Origin: Natronomonas halophila | Lineage (GTDB): Archaea; Halobacteriota; Halobacteria; Halobacteriales; Haloarculaceae | Direction: 5' to 3' | DNA: 64,000 nt | NCBI RefSeq assembly: GCF_013391085.1 | Contig: NZ_CP058334.1 | Span: forward strand, 682,001-746,000 | Part shown: in pieces, positions 1 to 7,711 of the stretch | Position numbering within the stretch: position 1 is the stretch's first letter | Layout of the letters: each line of letters begins with the position of its first letter | The notes under the pieces: model-generated | What the model saw: the letters and a program-made list of their open reading frames with translations, nothing else | The model's database searches: none | What the model was told of the DNA's origin: nothing | Made by a program: the position numbers and the translations under genes

Positions 1-1
1 C

Positions 2-259
2 ACCTACAAGTCCGCCTGGTCGGTCGACCACTCCGACGGCCAGCTGACCAAGCTCGCCTCGATGGCCAAGGAGTTCGCCTCCCGCACCGCCGTCAGCAAC
101 GCCAACGAGGCCGTCCAGATTCACGGCGGCTCCGGCTACGTCGACGACTTCGACGTCGAACGCTTCTACCGCGACGCCAAGATTACCCAAATCTACGAGG
201 GCACCACCGAAATCCAGAAGATGATTATCGCCCGAGAGCTTCAGGGCAAAGGGTTCTAG
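2..259 (+). CDS. Acyl-CoA dehydrogenase, C-terminal fragment
   Basis: The window opens inside this gene; only the last 85 residues are visible, in a frame open from base 2 to the TAG at 257-259. They carry the conserved C-terminal acyl-CoA dehydrogenase helices: QIHGGSGY, followed by [16 protein letters not shown]. In medium-chain enzymes the Glu of IYEGT is the catalytic base that takes the alpha proton from the acyl-CoA while FAD accepts the hydride. The enzyme would act in cytosolic fatty-acid or branched-chain amino-acid oxidation. Substrate chain length cannot be told from this fragment. The beta-oxidation-type genes at 13-15 kb are not adjacent. Confidence 0.93.
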   Translation, partial: TYKSAWSVDHSDGQLTKLASMAKEFASRTAVSNANEAVQIHGGSGYVDDFDVERFYRDAKITQIYEGTTEIQKMIIARELQGKGF

Positions 260-593
260 GACCCACGTTTTACACCGAACTTTTTGCACGGCGCGCTTCG
301 CGCGCCGGCAAAAACTTCGATGAAAAAGACACGGCGGGCCTCCCTCAGGAAGACTCGCTTCGCTCGTCTTCCAACGCTCCCGCTCACTCCGTTCGCGGGA
401 CCTACGGTCGGCCCTTGGTCCCGCGCCTCGCTTCGCTCGGCGGATGCTCCCTCCTGTGGCCCGTCGGGCGACGCTGTATCCATGGCCTGACGGGCCTGCT
501 CGTCGCGTGCCTTCCCACGGTTTCCGTGGGCCTCGCTTCATCCATTTGCGTCGAAACGCACCGTTTACCCGACAGCGGCGCGTCTCTTGGGTA
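260..593. repeat. Intergenic hairpin-rich low-complexity island
   Basis: No supported gene. At 281-314 there is a near-perfect hairpin: TTTTTGC, then CGGCGCGC, loop TTC, GCGCGCCG, then GCAAAAA. It is followed by further short GC-rich palindromic words built from CGCTTCGCG, CTCACTCCGTTCGCGGG and TCGCTTCGCTCGG up to about 480. Similar islands occur elsewhere in the window (12.1, 26.4, 32.0 kb), so it is probably a dispersed repeat or terminator-like module rather than coding sequence. Confidence 0.6.
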
Positions 594-806
594 ATGCGTA
601 GTTTCGTAGAGGACGGGTTTATCAGGGCGACGACGTTCTTCGCGCTGGCGTTCGGCCTTATGCTGCTCGGCGGATATCTGCTCGGCGAACTGCGGGCCGG
701 CATCGAGTTCGGCCTCCCGCTGGCGGTCGCCATCGGCGTCTTCGCGTATCTGTTTGTCAAGCCGACGAGCGACGAGGACGCTGGCACGGCCGACGATGAG
801 AACTAG
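594..806 (+). CDS. Small two-helix membrane protein, unknown function
   Basis: A 70-residue protein with two hydrophobic segments (about residues 10-28 and 36-53) and an acidic C-terminal tail (SDEDAGTADDEN). The frame is open further upstream to 444, but that stretch lies in the repeat island, has arginine-rich non-haloarchaeal composition, and the hydrophobic protein begins at the ATG at 594, so that start was chosen. It sits 38 bases before the corrinoid adenosyltransferase gene on the same strand and could be co-transcribed, although a functional link is not evident. Family not recognised. Confidence 0.7.
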   Translation: MRSFVEDGFIRATTFFALAFGLMLLGGYLLGELRAGIEFGLPLAVAIGVFAYLFVKPTSDEDAGTADDEN

Positions 807-844
807 CCTCCGCCTATAAGCCCCCGCGGACCGAAGTCAGGGAC

Positions 845-1384
845 ATGAAAATCTACACCGGTCGCGGTGACGAGGGAATGACCGACCTCCGAGACATGTC
901 CCGAGTCTCGAAGGCGAGTCCCCGCATCGAATCCTACGGCACTGTCGACGAACTCAACAGCGTGGTCGGGCGGATTCGGCCCTCCGGCTACGACGACATC
1001 GACGAGAAACTGGCCGCCGTCCAGAACCACCTCCACATCATTCAGGCCGACTTCGCGAACCCGGACCGCGAGGACGAGGACGCGCCGCGGGTGACCGACG
1101 AGCACGTCGAGGACCTCGAAGACTGGATGGACGCCTACGACGACGAACTGGAGCCACTGGAGAGTTTCATCCTCCCGGGCGGCAGCGACGCCGGGTCGAA
1201 ACTCCACCACGCGCGGTCGGTCTGCCGCCGCGCCGAGCGCCGCGCCGTGGCGTTTTCGGCCGACACCGAGGACGTCAACGAGGACGCCATCGCGTACCTG
1301 AACCGCCTCTCGGACGCGCTGTTCGTGTGGGCCCGCGTGGTCAACCAGCGCGAGGGGATTCCGGAAGAATCCCCGGAGTACTGA
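845..1384 (+). CDS. Corrinoid (cob(I)alamin) adenosyltransferase, PduO type
   Basis: A 179-residue ATP:co(I)rrinoid adenosyltransferase that transfers the 5'-deoxyadenosyl group of ATP to cob(I)alamin, making adenosylcobalamin in the cytosol. Seen: the N-terminal ATP-binding motif YTGRGDEGMTDL (residues 4-15, the family's TKTGDxGxT), SYGTVDELNS near residue 31, and the C-terminal signature SVCRRAERRAV followed by YLNRLSDALFVWAR. Length is normal for the PduO family. It would complement the btuFCD uptake genes at the other end of the window by activating imported corrinoid; this link is an inference because the loci are 59 kb apart. Confidence 0.95.
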   Translation: MKIYTGRGDEGMTDLRDMSRVSKASPRIESYGTVDELNSVVGRIRPSGYDDIDEKLAAVQNHLHIIQADFANPDREDEDAPRVTDEHVEDLEDWMDAYDDELEPLESFILPGGSDAGSKLHHARSVCRRAERRAVAFSADTEDVNEDAIAYLNRLSDALFVWARVVNQREGIPEESPEY

Positions 1385-1462
1385 GGCGAGACGGCCGCCC
1401 ACCCGGGGACATCGCGGCGTCGGGTCAATCCTTTTAAGCCCCACGGGAACGCCGAGGCGTGT

Positions 1463-2818
1463 ATGCAACAGGTAGACGTCGCCATCGTCGGGGGCGGCCC
1501 CGCCGGCAGTTCCGCCGGCCACGCGGCCGCCAGCGAGGGTGCCGACGCCGTCGTCATCGAGAAGGGCGTCCCGCGGGCCGACCGCGAGACCCTCGGCCCC
1601 GACTCGACGGACGCCGCCGGTATCCTCGATTACTGGGTCGACATCATGAACCTCGGTGAGCCGATTCCCGAGCACGTCAAACACCAGGAACTCGACGCCG
1701 CGGAGTTCGTCGGCCCCAACGAATCCGTCGAGTTGACCTCGACGGGCATCGATTCGTCCTACCCCAATTTCGGCTTTACCGTCCACCGGGCCCGCTTCGA
1801 CGACTGGCTCCGCGAGCGCGCCGAAAACGCCGGCGCCGAATACCGCGTCGGCACCGCCGTCGCCGAGGTCGACAGCGACCTCAGCGGCGCGCCGACCCAC
1901 ACGCTGACGCTCCGGGACGGCACCGAGATTCAGGCCGACTACCTCATCCTCGCCGACGGCCCCCAGCGGACGATTACGGGGACCGTCCTCGAAGACTGGC
2001 TGGCCGACGACCAGATGGCGAAACTCGACTCCCGGAAGACCAACCACATCGCCTATCAAGAGTACCGCCGGATTCCGGAGGAACTCTTCGAGGACGACCG
2101 CATCAAGTTCTGGTGGGGCTACATGCCCGGCCACACCGCCTACCCGTGGGTCTTCCCGAACGACGAACCGGTCGCCCGCGTCGGCCTGACGATGCCCATC
2201 GGGATGGACATCGACGACGTGGCGAACCGCGAGGACTACTGCCTGCTCAATCCGGAGGACGAACGCATCCCCCAGGGCGGCACCTACATCCAGCGCCTCC
2301 TCCAGCGGGAGTATCCCGGCTACGACCTCGATGACTTCCCGCTCGTCGAGGACCGCGGCAAATCCGGCGGCACCGAGACCTATCCCATCTCCTCGACGCG
2401 GCCCATCGAGTCGCCGACCGATGCCAACGTCGCCATCGTCGGCGGCGCCATGGGCGCGACCTCGGAGTTCCACGAGGGCGGCGACCACGTCGCGATTCGG
2501 ACCGGCCAGATTGCCGGCACACAGGCCGCCCGCGGCCACCTCGACAGCTACAACGACCGCTGGCACAACGCCATCGGCGACGAGGTGCGGCGCAACTGCG
2601 TCTTCGCGGATATGGTCCGGGGTTACGAACCCGACGACTGGGACACTATGTTCGGCCTCATCAGCGACGTCAAGGGCGACGACGCCTTCTCGGCCCACGA
2701 AGCCGTCTACGCCGGCTGGACCGGCGCGAAGCTCTTCGCGGAGTACAAATGGAAGAAGTTCGGGTTCCGCGACGGCCGATACGCCCAGATTCGCGAAGAC
2801 GACTACGGGTCCCTGTAA
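1463..2818 (+). CDS. Geranylgeranyl reductase-family FAD oxidoreductase
   Basis: A 451-residue flavoprotein. The N-terminus has the dinucleotide-binding fold VDVAIVGGGPAGSSAG (GGGPAG at 10-15) and a later NVAIVGGAMGATSEFHEGG motif that closes the FAD site. Family members saturate geranylgeranyl chains of archaeal ether lipids or menaquinone side chains. The haloarchaeal genome usually has several paralogues, so the exact substrate is open. It ends with a basic-aromatic tail (EYKWKKFGFRDGRYAQI) often seen in this group. A TATA-like stretch (CTTTTAAG, about 1431-1438) lies 25-30 bases before the ATG, fitting a leaderless transcript. The 631-residue frame on the opposite strand is its shadow. 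Confidence 0.87.
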   Translation: MQQVDVAIVGGGPAGSSAGHAAASEGADAVVIEKGVPRADRETLGPDSTDAAGILDYWVDIMNLGEPIPEHVKHQELDAAEFVGPNESVELTSTGIDSSYPNFGFTVHRARFDDWLRERAENAGAEYRVGTAVAEVDSDLSGAPTHTLTLRDGTEIQADYLILADGPQRTITGTVLEDWLADDQMAKLDSRKTNHIAYQEYRRIPEELFEDDRIKFWWGYMPGHTAYPWVFPNDEPVARVGLTMPIGMDIDDVANREDYCLLNPEDERIPQGGTYIQRLLQREYPGYDLDDFPLVEDRGKSGGTETYPISSTRPIESPTDANVAIVGGAMGATSEFHEGGDHVAIRTGQIAGTQAARGHLDSYNDRWHNAIGDEVRRNCVFADMVRGYEPDDWDTMFGLISDVKGDDAFSAHEAVYAGWTGAKLFAEYKWKKFGFRDGRYAQIREDDYGSL

Positions 2819-3158
2819 CTTAAGCCCGCAAGCGACCTAGACTTTCTCGCGCACCTTTAGTCCCCGACAGAGCCGCCCCCACGGGCAGCGATGACGGACC
2901 GGAGAACCCGGGTGTGCGACATCATCGCTGGTCACGTTCGACCCACCGCGTCGGGTGTTACCGACGCCAATCTGCGAGGTGGCTGACGCCGCCTCGCGTA
3001 TCCGGTGGCGCTGACGCGTCACCCGCCGCGACGGTGACTCCGTCTCGGCAATTGGAGACGCTACGCGTCTCTCGCCCGCCACGAGGGTTAGCCGACCGAC
3101 CACGGCATGCCGCCTGGAGTGACGTCGGAAGTTAGTGTTGCGGGCGTACACTTTCGAA
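2819..3158. other. Intergenic region, no gene seen
   Basis: 340 bases between the flavoprotein and the toxin gene that reads toward it. It holds a few short palindromes (for example GAGACGC..GCGTCTC near 3056-3073) and no frame with haloarchaeal protein composition. Probably a shared termination zone for two convergent transcripts. Confidence 0.5.
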
Positions 3159-3488
3159 TTATCGTAGAAACGTCTCCAGCGAGTCGACAACGCGGTCCAC
3201 GAACTCGTCCGTGACCCGCCCCTGCCACGCGACGAGATCCTCACTCCGGGGCGAATGGACCGCCCACGGCGAGACGAACGATTCGCGGGGGACGCCGCCG
3301 ACCTCCCAGATAGACTCGTGGAGTGGCAGTGAGGCCTCGTATCTCTTCGTTGAGACGGCAACCGCGACGTATTGTTCGTCCCCGAACGGGTGGGTGTCGT
3401 TGTTCACGATGAGCCACGGTCGTTGTCGGTCAGCACCGAGTTTGAACGGGTCGGTACTGCGGACTACGTCACCGCGTTCGGGCTCCAT
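3159..3488 (-). CDS. PemK/MazF-family toxin (endoribonuclease)
   Basis: A 109-residue protein with the MazF layout: N-terminal GDVV (residues 6-9), RPWLIVNND near residues 23-31 and the VAVAVSTK strand, then a C-terminal alpha helix (TDEFVDRVVDSLETFL). Known MazF/PemK toxins cleave mRNA at short motifs and are neutralised by a partner encoded just upstream. Here the upstream partner is a winged-helix protein whose stop codon lies 3 bases before this ATG, so translation is coupled. No deletion or frameshift is visible, and the protein appears complete. Cleavage specificity is unknown. Confidence 0.85.
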   Translation of the reverse strand: MEPERGDVVRSTDPFKLGADRQRPWLIVNNDTHPFGDEQYVAVAVSTKRYEASLPLHESIWEVGGVPRESFVSPWAVHSPRSEDLVAWQGRVTDEFVDRVVDSLETFLR

Positions 3489-3491
3489 CGG

Positions 3492-3851
3492 TTATCCGTC
3501 CTCGCTCGGATGGGGGTTATCAGGAGCGACGGCATCCCAATCCTCCGAATCGATGCCGCCGTCGTCTTCGTCGAGTCGTTCGCTCACCCGATGCAGGTCG
3601 TAGGCGGCGGCGATTCGCTGCTCATCTTCCGCGATTGCCCAGTATTCTCCTCGATGGCGGACGAGGTCGCGCTCCTTCAACCGCGTAAGCGCGGTCCCAA
3701 CCGTGTTCGGGTCTTCGTCGATAGCCGTAGCAATCTCCGATCGGGTGAACGCTGCGTCCCGGTGCGTGTAGAGATACGTGATGACTTGCTCGGGCACGCT
3801 CGGACCGTCCGGCAGGTCCCCCGATTCGAACTCGTCGATGCTCACCGGCAT
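3492..3851 (-). CDS. Winged-helix antitoxin / autoregulator of the MazF pair
   Basis: A 119-residue MarR-like winged helix protein. Residues 18-70 form the HTH and wing: QVITYLYTHRDAAFTRSEIATAI, PNTVGTALTRLKERDLVRHRGEYWAI. The C-terminal third (about 80-119) is strongly acidic (RLDEDDGGIDSEDWDA) and could be the disordered part that blocks the toxin, by analogy with other MazF antitoxins; that role is inferred. It is the first gene of the operon, and a 22-base inverted repeat lies upstream at 3882-3903, consistent with autorepression. Wing-HTH/PemK pairs recur in haloarchaea. Confidence 0.8.
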   Translation of the reverse strand: MPVSIDEFESGDLPDGPSVPEQVITYLYTHRDAAFTRSEIATAIDEDPNTVGTALTRLKERDLVRHRGEYWAIAEDEQRIAAAYDLHRVSERLDEDDGGIDSEDWDAVAPDNPHPSEDG

Positions 3852-3881
3852 ACGACGAAATTAGAGTGCTGATGTAATGAA

Positions 3882-3903
3882 TGTACTGACGTACTTCAGT
3901 ACA
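3882..3903. promoter_or_regulatory. Palindromic operator upstream of the toxin-antitoxin operon
   Basis: TGTACTGA, 6-base spacer, TCAGTACA: a perfect 8-base inverted repeat centred about 42 bases before the antitoxin ATG, on the upstream side of where the TATA box of a leaderless transcript would lie. The position suggests that the winged-helix antitoxin, alone or with MazF, binds here. It could also influence the divergent FNT gene that starts at 4024. Confidence 0.6.
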
Positions 3904-4023
3904 GGTCCGCTAATGGAGCCTCCTCCGGTAGTATTCCACGCACATTCTCGCATACAGCGACAGCCTTCTCCCCATTTAGCAGCCGGATTTATTCGTCTCC
4001 CCGTCGAATACTGTGGCTTCCCC

Positions 4024-4866
4024 ATGTCCTCAGACGACGACCCGAGCGGTGCGACGCTGTCGTATCGGAACATCCTGGAACGCGAGATGGAAAACGCCCT
4101 CCAGGAGGTCGGCCGGCCGGGGAAGGGGTTGTTCCTCTCGGGGGTTTCGGCGGGACTGAACCTCAGTTTCGGCGTGCTGTTCATGGCGATGGCGCTGACC
4201 TACGCCGGGGGGTTCGGCTCCGACCTGACCAAACAGGCGGTGCTGGCCTTCGTCTCCGCCATCGCGTTCCTCTTCGTCGTCATCGGGCAGACCGAACTGT
4301 TCACCGCGCAGGCCACGATGGCCGTTCTGCCGGTTCTCGACGGCCGTATCGGCCTCGCGAAATTGGGACGGCTCTGGAGTATCATCTACGCAGGCAATAT
4401 GCTGGGCTGTGCAGGGTTCGCGCTGCTGATTGCGACCGTCGGGCCGCCGATGGGCATCGTCACCCCGAGCGCGGCGGGGGCGCTGGCGGACGCGCTGACG
4501 GGCCTTTCGTGGTGGGTCGTCCTCCTGAGTGCCGTCATCGCCGGGTGGCTGATGGGCCTCGCGACATGGCTGGCGGCCGCCAGCCGCGACACCATCGGCC
4601 GGGTCACCGTCGTGTTGCTGATAACCGCCACCATCGGCTTCGGGCCGTTCCACCACGTCATCCTCGGGACGACGGAGTTGCTGACGGCCATGCTGCTCGG
4701 ACAGGGCGTCGGTCTGCCGGTCTTCGGCGGGTTCCTGCTGGTGGCGACCGTCGGCAACGTTATCGGCGGGTCAGTCTTCGTCGGCCTGCTCAACTACGGC
4801 CACATCGCCCTGGCCGGCGATGACGCCGACGTGGATGTCGGCTCGGACGACGAGGACGCCGAATAG
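4024..4866 (+). CDS. Formate/nitrite transporter (FNT) family channel
   Basis: A 280-residue membrane protein with six predicted helices and the FNT fold's internal repeat; the N-terminal cytosolic segment SYRNILEREMENALQEVGRP leads into helix 1. Hallmark stretches include the glycine-rich GVSAGLNLSFG, FTAQATMAVLP and GNVIGGSVFVGLLNYGH near the C-terminus. FNT proteins are pentameric channels passing formate, nitrite or hydrosulfide. The ATG at 4024 was preferred over frames reaching back to 3877, because GATTTATTC (3985-3993) sits about 30 bases upstream as a TATA box and the extension lacks haloarchaeal composition. Substrate cannot be assigned; no nitrite or formate enzyme genes are nearby. 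Confidence 0.85.
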   Translation: MSSDDDPSGATLSYRNILEREMENALQEVGRPGKGLFLSGVSAGLNLSFGVLFMAMALTYAGGFGSDLTKQAVLAFVSAIAFLFVVIGQTELFTAQATMAVLPVLDGRIGLAKLGRLWSIIYAGNMLGCAGFALLIATVGPPMGIVTPSAAGALADALTGLSWWVVLLSAVIAGWLMGLATWLAAASRDTIGRVTVVLLITATIGFGPFHHVILGTTELLTAMLLGQGVGLPVFGGFLLVATVGNVIGGSVFVGLLNYGHIALAGDDADVDVGSDDEDAE

Positions 4867-4927
4867 CGGGGCATCCCCGACCGCGCTGTTCGCTGTCAGA
4901 AGAGGTGTCGCAAGCTCGCTCGGCCGT

Positions 4928-5236
4928 TCAGTCTTCCTGTACTTCTTCGATGGCTTCCCGCGGCGCATCACAGCCGGGGCAGGAGTCAGGGATGTCGTCC
5001 TCGAGTTCGCCCATCTCGCCGCACTCGGTGCAGCGCCACATCAGGTATCCCTCGCCGAACTCCTGACCGGGGAGTTCCTCCTGGTCGACGCCGTCGGAGT
5101 CGGTCGTCCCGATTTCCTCGACCTCGAAACCTGCTTCGTTGAGACTGCTGACCCGGCCCAGAAACGTCCCGTCGCCGCTGTATACTGGTTCTCCGGGCTT
5201 GACGACCTCGTCATCGGGTTTGTCTGTCGCTTCCAT
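4928..5236 (-). CDS. Rubredoxin/rubrerythrin-type zinc-ribbon protein
   Basis: A 102-residue protein. Residues 12-55 form a small beta-rich region (EPVYSGDGTFLGRVSSLNEAGFEV) resembling a PRC-barrel-like fold. Residues 67-93 form a rubredoxin-like metal knuckle with two CxxC pairs: C69-x2-C72 and C86-x2-C89 in WRCTECGEM and SCPGCDAP. Bound metal may be Zn or Fe. It is a conserved haloarchaeal type but without known function. It stands alone, convergent with the FNT gene, 61 bases apart. Confidence 0.8.
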   Translation of the reverse strand: MEATDKPDDEVVKPGEPVYSGDGTFLGRVSSLNEAGFEVEEIGTTDSDGVDQEELPGQEFGEGYLMWRCTECGEMGELEDDIPDSCPGCDAPREAIEEVQED

Positions 5237-5389
5237 CCTCGATTATTGGGCACAAATATACTTCAATCCGAGGAGCGGGTAACGAAGTTGGTACGTACCC
5301 GGCCACTATCCCACAGGAACCCGTCCGCATCCGGCCAGCATCGCCGAAACGTCGCGGTACCGGAGCGGAGTGTCGTGGTTTGCGCTACG

Positions 5390-5794
5390 TCACGTAATCC
5401 ACGTTACCCGAATCCAGAGGCCGAACGCGACGGCAAAGAGGAGATGGAAGACCAGCAGACGACGAACCCCGCCGAGTACGTGTTTCTCGCTGACGTACGA
5501 TGCGAGCGCCGAGACGGCGAGCATCACCGCCGCCCAGAGGCCGGCGGCCGCGAACGCCTCGACGAAGGTGGGCGGAACACCGAGCAACCCGACGACGTAT
5601 AACTCGATTACCATGAACCCGAGTCCAGCGATGGCGCCGTAGCCGAGCGTTGCCTGCAGGACCCGCCAACGAACCCTGGTGGCGTCCTCGCCCGGTACCT
5701 CGAAGGGACGTGGCCCGCCGAGCACGTGAATGGCGATGGCGGCCACCGCGCTCGCGATGAGACCGCCGAGGACGCCGTTTATCAGCGTCGTCAC
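5390..5794 (-). CDS. Four-helix membrane protein, unknown function
   Basis: A 134-residue hydrophobic protein with about four transmembrane segments (residues 6-26, 46-68, 82-103, 113-131) and short loops. It starts with GTG; no better in-frame ATG lies upstream. The pattern (glycine-rich first helix INGVLGGLIASAVAAIAIH, then charged loop RVRWRVLQATLGYGAIAG) is common in haloarchaeal small membrane proteins, but no defined family was recognised. The divergent DUF2391 gene begins 116 bases away. Confidence 0.7.
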   Translation of the reverse strand: MTTLINGVLGGLIASAVAAIAIHVLGGPRPFEVPGEDATRVRWRVLQATLGYGAIAGLGFMVIELYVVGLLGVPPTFVEAFAAAGLWAAVMLAVSALASYVSEKHVLGGVRRLLVFHLLFAVAFGLWIRVTWIT

Positions 5795-5910
5795 CGTTGC
5801 CTCCCGCAGTCGAGTGGAGATGGCATACCGGACGTGGATTCGGGGTAGTGATAAATCCCGACCGCTTCGGTGGGGCGCAGCTTTTAGTCGGCGATAGGTG
5901 ATTGTAGGCC

Positions 5911-6540
5911 ATGAGCAGCGACGGCCCGGACCCGCGAGGCGACGGCATCGACGTCGGCGACATCCTCGACCAACTCGAGGAACTGGAGGGGTCGATTACC
6001 ACCTCCGAAGGTCAGGAGGAACTGCGACACACGAAACGGATGCTGAAGCACCTGCCGGTCAGCGAGCGCATCTCGAAGTACACGAGTCGAGACCTGGGAG
6101 AGGCGTTCGTCGGCAGCATCATCTTCGGGTTGCCGCTTCTGGTCGAGGACGGCGTCTTCGTCATCGCTCAGTATCTCCTCGATTCGCTGGTCTCGGGCGT
6201 TCCCGTCTTCCTGGTCGCCAACGCCGTCTTCGTCGTCGCGCTGACGACGGGACTGCTCTATGCGGTCGACTTCCGGGAGATTCAGATCACGAACCCGATA
6301 TTCGGGCTGGTACCGCGACGACTCGTCGGCGTCCTCACCATCTCGTTTCTGACGGCGGCCGGCCTGATGGTCATGTGGGGCCGGATGTTCATCGGCGACC
6401 CGACCTCCGTGGAGATGGTCGCCCGAATAACGGTCATCTGGACGGCGGCGTCCATCGGCGCCTCGCTGGGCGACATTCTGCCCGGCGAGAGCAAGGGAAC
6501 CGACCTCACGCTGAGCAACATCGACGAACTGGTCAGTTAA
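5911..6540 (+). CDS. DUF2391-family integral membrane protein
   Basis: A 209-residue protein. Residues 1-65 are cytosolic and charged, with an acidic coiled segment (DILDQLEELEGSITTSEGQEELRH) and the conserved SERISKYTSRDLGEAFVGSIIFGLPLLVEDGVF. Four or five hydrophobic segments follow between residues 66 and 190. This layout matches the DUF2391 (putative integral membrane protein) family, which has no known function. It ends with a short polar tail and converges on the DUF2062 gene. Confidence 0.78.
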   Translation: MSSDGPDPRGDGIDVGDILDQLEELEGSITTSEGQEELRHTKRMLKHLPVSERISKYTSRDLGEAFVGSIIFGLPLLVEDGVFVIAQYLLDSLVSGVPVFLVANAVFVVALTTGLLYAVDFREIQITNPIFGLVPRRLVGVLTISFLTAAGLMVMWGRMFIGDPTSVEMVARITVIWTAASIGASLGDILPGESKGTDLTLSNIDELVS

Positions 6541-6558
6541 GCGGAGACAGCGAGCGGC

Positions 6559-7041
6559 TTATTCGCTGGAGACCAGTTCCGAGATACCGAGGTCGCGTTC
6601 GTGCATCTCCCGGATGACGCGGAAGGCGAAGGCGTAGCCGGCGATGGTGAGGACCACGGCGATGATGAGGTTGCCGAGCAGAAGCCGTGAGACGACGTCC
6701 GGAGCGGCACTGAAGGAGACGGTATAGCTGGCGACGGAGATACCCTCGGGCGGCCCGAGCAGTTGAATCCCGAGCCAGAAACTCGCGGCGTAGACGCCCC
6801 ACTTGGCGACGGGGTTGAGTACGACCACCGACGCCAGCAGCGCGATTTTGCTGACGCTCTCCGAGAGGGCGGCGATGACGCCGAAGGCGAGGACCCCGGT
6901 TCCGAAAGTCGGCAGTGCGGTGATGAAGACGCCGAGCGCGAAACTCCGGGCGACCTGCTGTGGCGAGTGCTCGCCCGCGAAGGCCGTCTCGAGTCGGGAA
7001 CGGACCCTCGACCGATACTCCGAGAGCCGTCGTCTCACCAT
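6559..7041 (-). CDS. DUF2062-domain membrane protein
   Basis: A 160-residue protein. An N-terminal basic amphipathic helix (VRRRLSEYRSRVRSRLETAF) is followed by SPQQVARSFALGVFITALPTFG, the glycine/proline-rich signature of DUF2062, and two or three further membrane helices. In bacteria DUF2062 is found alone or fused to glycosyltransferases, with unknown role. The frame extends to a GTG at 7053, but the ATG at 7041 is the more likely start. The gene is on the same strand as the two membrane genes upstream (7082, 7708) and may form an operon with them. Confidence 0.8.
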   Translation of the reverse strand: MVRRRLSEYRSRVRSRLETAFAGEHSPQQVARSFALGVFITALPTFGTGVLAFGVIAALSESVSKIALLASVVVLNPVAKWGVYAASFWLGIQLLGPPEGISVASYTVSFSAAPDVVSRLLLGNLIIAVVLTIAGYAFAFRVIREMHERDLGISELVSSE

Positions 7042-7081
7042 TATCGGATACACGCGAGCATTGACTATGAACGCTTTGACG

Positions 7082-7711
7082 CTATCGCTCCCCGAGCAGG
7101 TTCATCCGGACCGTATCAGCGAGCCCGGAGAGATGCGCCTGACCGAACGCGGCGACCAGTATCGCACCGAGGGAGTTGTACATCAGGTCCTTGACGGTGT
7201 CGTCGAGGCCGTGCTGGGCCAGCGGCATATCGACGCCCGTGGTGTTCGCAAGGATGTCAAGGCCGAACTCGAAGAGTTCCCAGACGACGCCGAACGCCAG
7301 GACGATAACGAGGACGTAGACGAAATAGAATCGTCGCGGCAGGCGAATTTCGTCGCTGTGGAGGTCCACGCCACGGGCGAAGGTGTAGCCGACGCCGGCG
7401 ACGAGCGTGGCCGACATCGCATGGGTGATGTGGTCCCACCAGGGAATCTGCTGATAGAGGCCCGCCGACCCCATCGTGTGCAGAAACACCGCCAGCGTAA
7501 TCCAGAGGCCGAGCCACGGGTCCAGCGGAATGTCGTAGTTCCGTTCCAGCAGCGACGGGACGAACGTGATACACAGCGCGATGACGCCGTTGGTGATGGC
7601 TTTCGGCGCGCCGACGAGAAGCCCGTAGACGACGATAGCGACCAACGCGAGTTGCATCCCGCGGGTGAGTCGCCGCTGGTTCGGCGGCGAGGGGCGCGGC
7701 AGCAGCGTCAC
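7082..7711 (-). CDS. DUF2238/YjdF-like membrane protein
   Basis: A 209-residue polytopic membrane protein. It starts at a GTG (7711-7709) that overlaps the TGA of the upstream gene as GTGA, so the pair is translationally coupled; the longer frame up to 7819 is arginine-rich shadow of the neighbour. Characteristic segments are LPWWDHxTH-like QIPWWDHITHAMSATLVAG and the acidic helix FGVVWELFEFGLD, as in YjdF/DUF2238 proteins of unknown function. About five or six helices. Its coupling with 7708 suggests that the two membrane proteins act together. Confidence 0.72.
   Translation of the reverse strand: MTLLPRPSPPNQRRLTRGMQLALVAIVVYGLLVGAPKAITNGVIALCITFVPSLLERNYDIPLDPWLGLWITLAVFLHTMGSAGLYQQIPWWDHITHAMSATLVAGVGYTFARGVDLHSDEIRLPRRFYFVYVLVIVLAFGVVWELFEFGLDILANTTGVDMPLAQHGLDDTVKDLMYNSLGAILVAAFGQAHLSGLADTVRMNLLGER

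Noticed and set aside
444-593. N-terminal extension of the small membrane protein at 594
   Set aside because: The extension is encoded by hairpin repeats and is Arg/Pro-rich; the hydrophobic protein begins at the ATG at 594.
803-2698. 631-codon open frame on the minus strand across 803-2698
   Set aside because: It is the antisense shadow of the adenosyltransferase and geranylgeranyl reductase genes; GC-rich third positions produce long empty frames. No conserved motifs.
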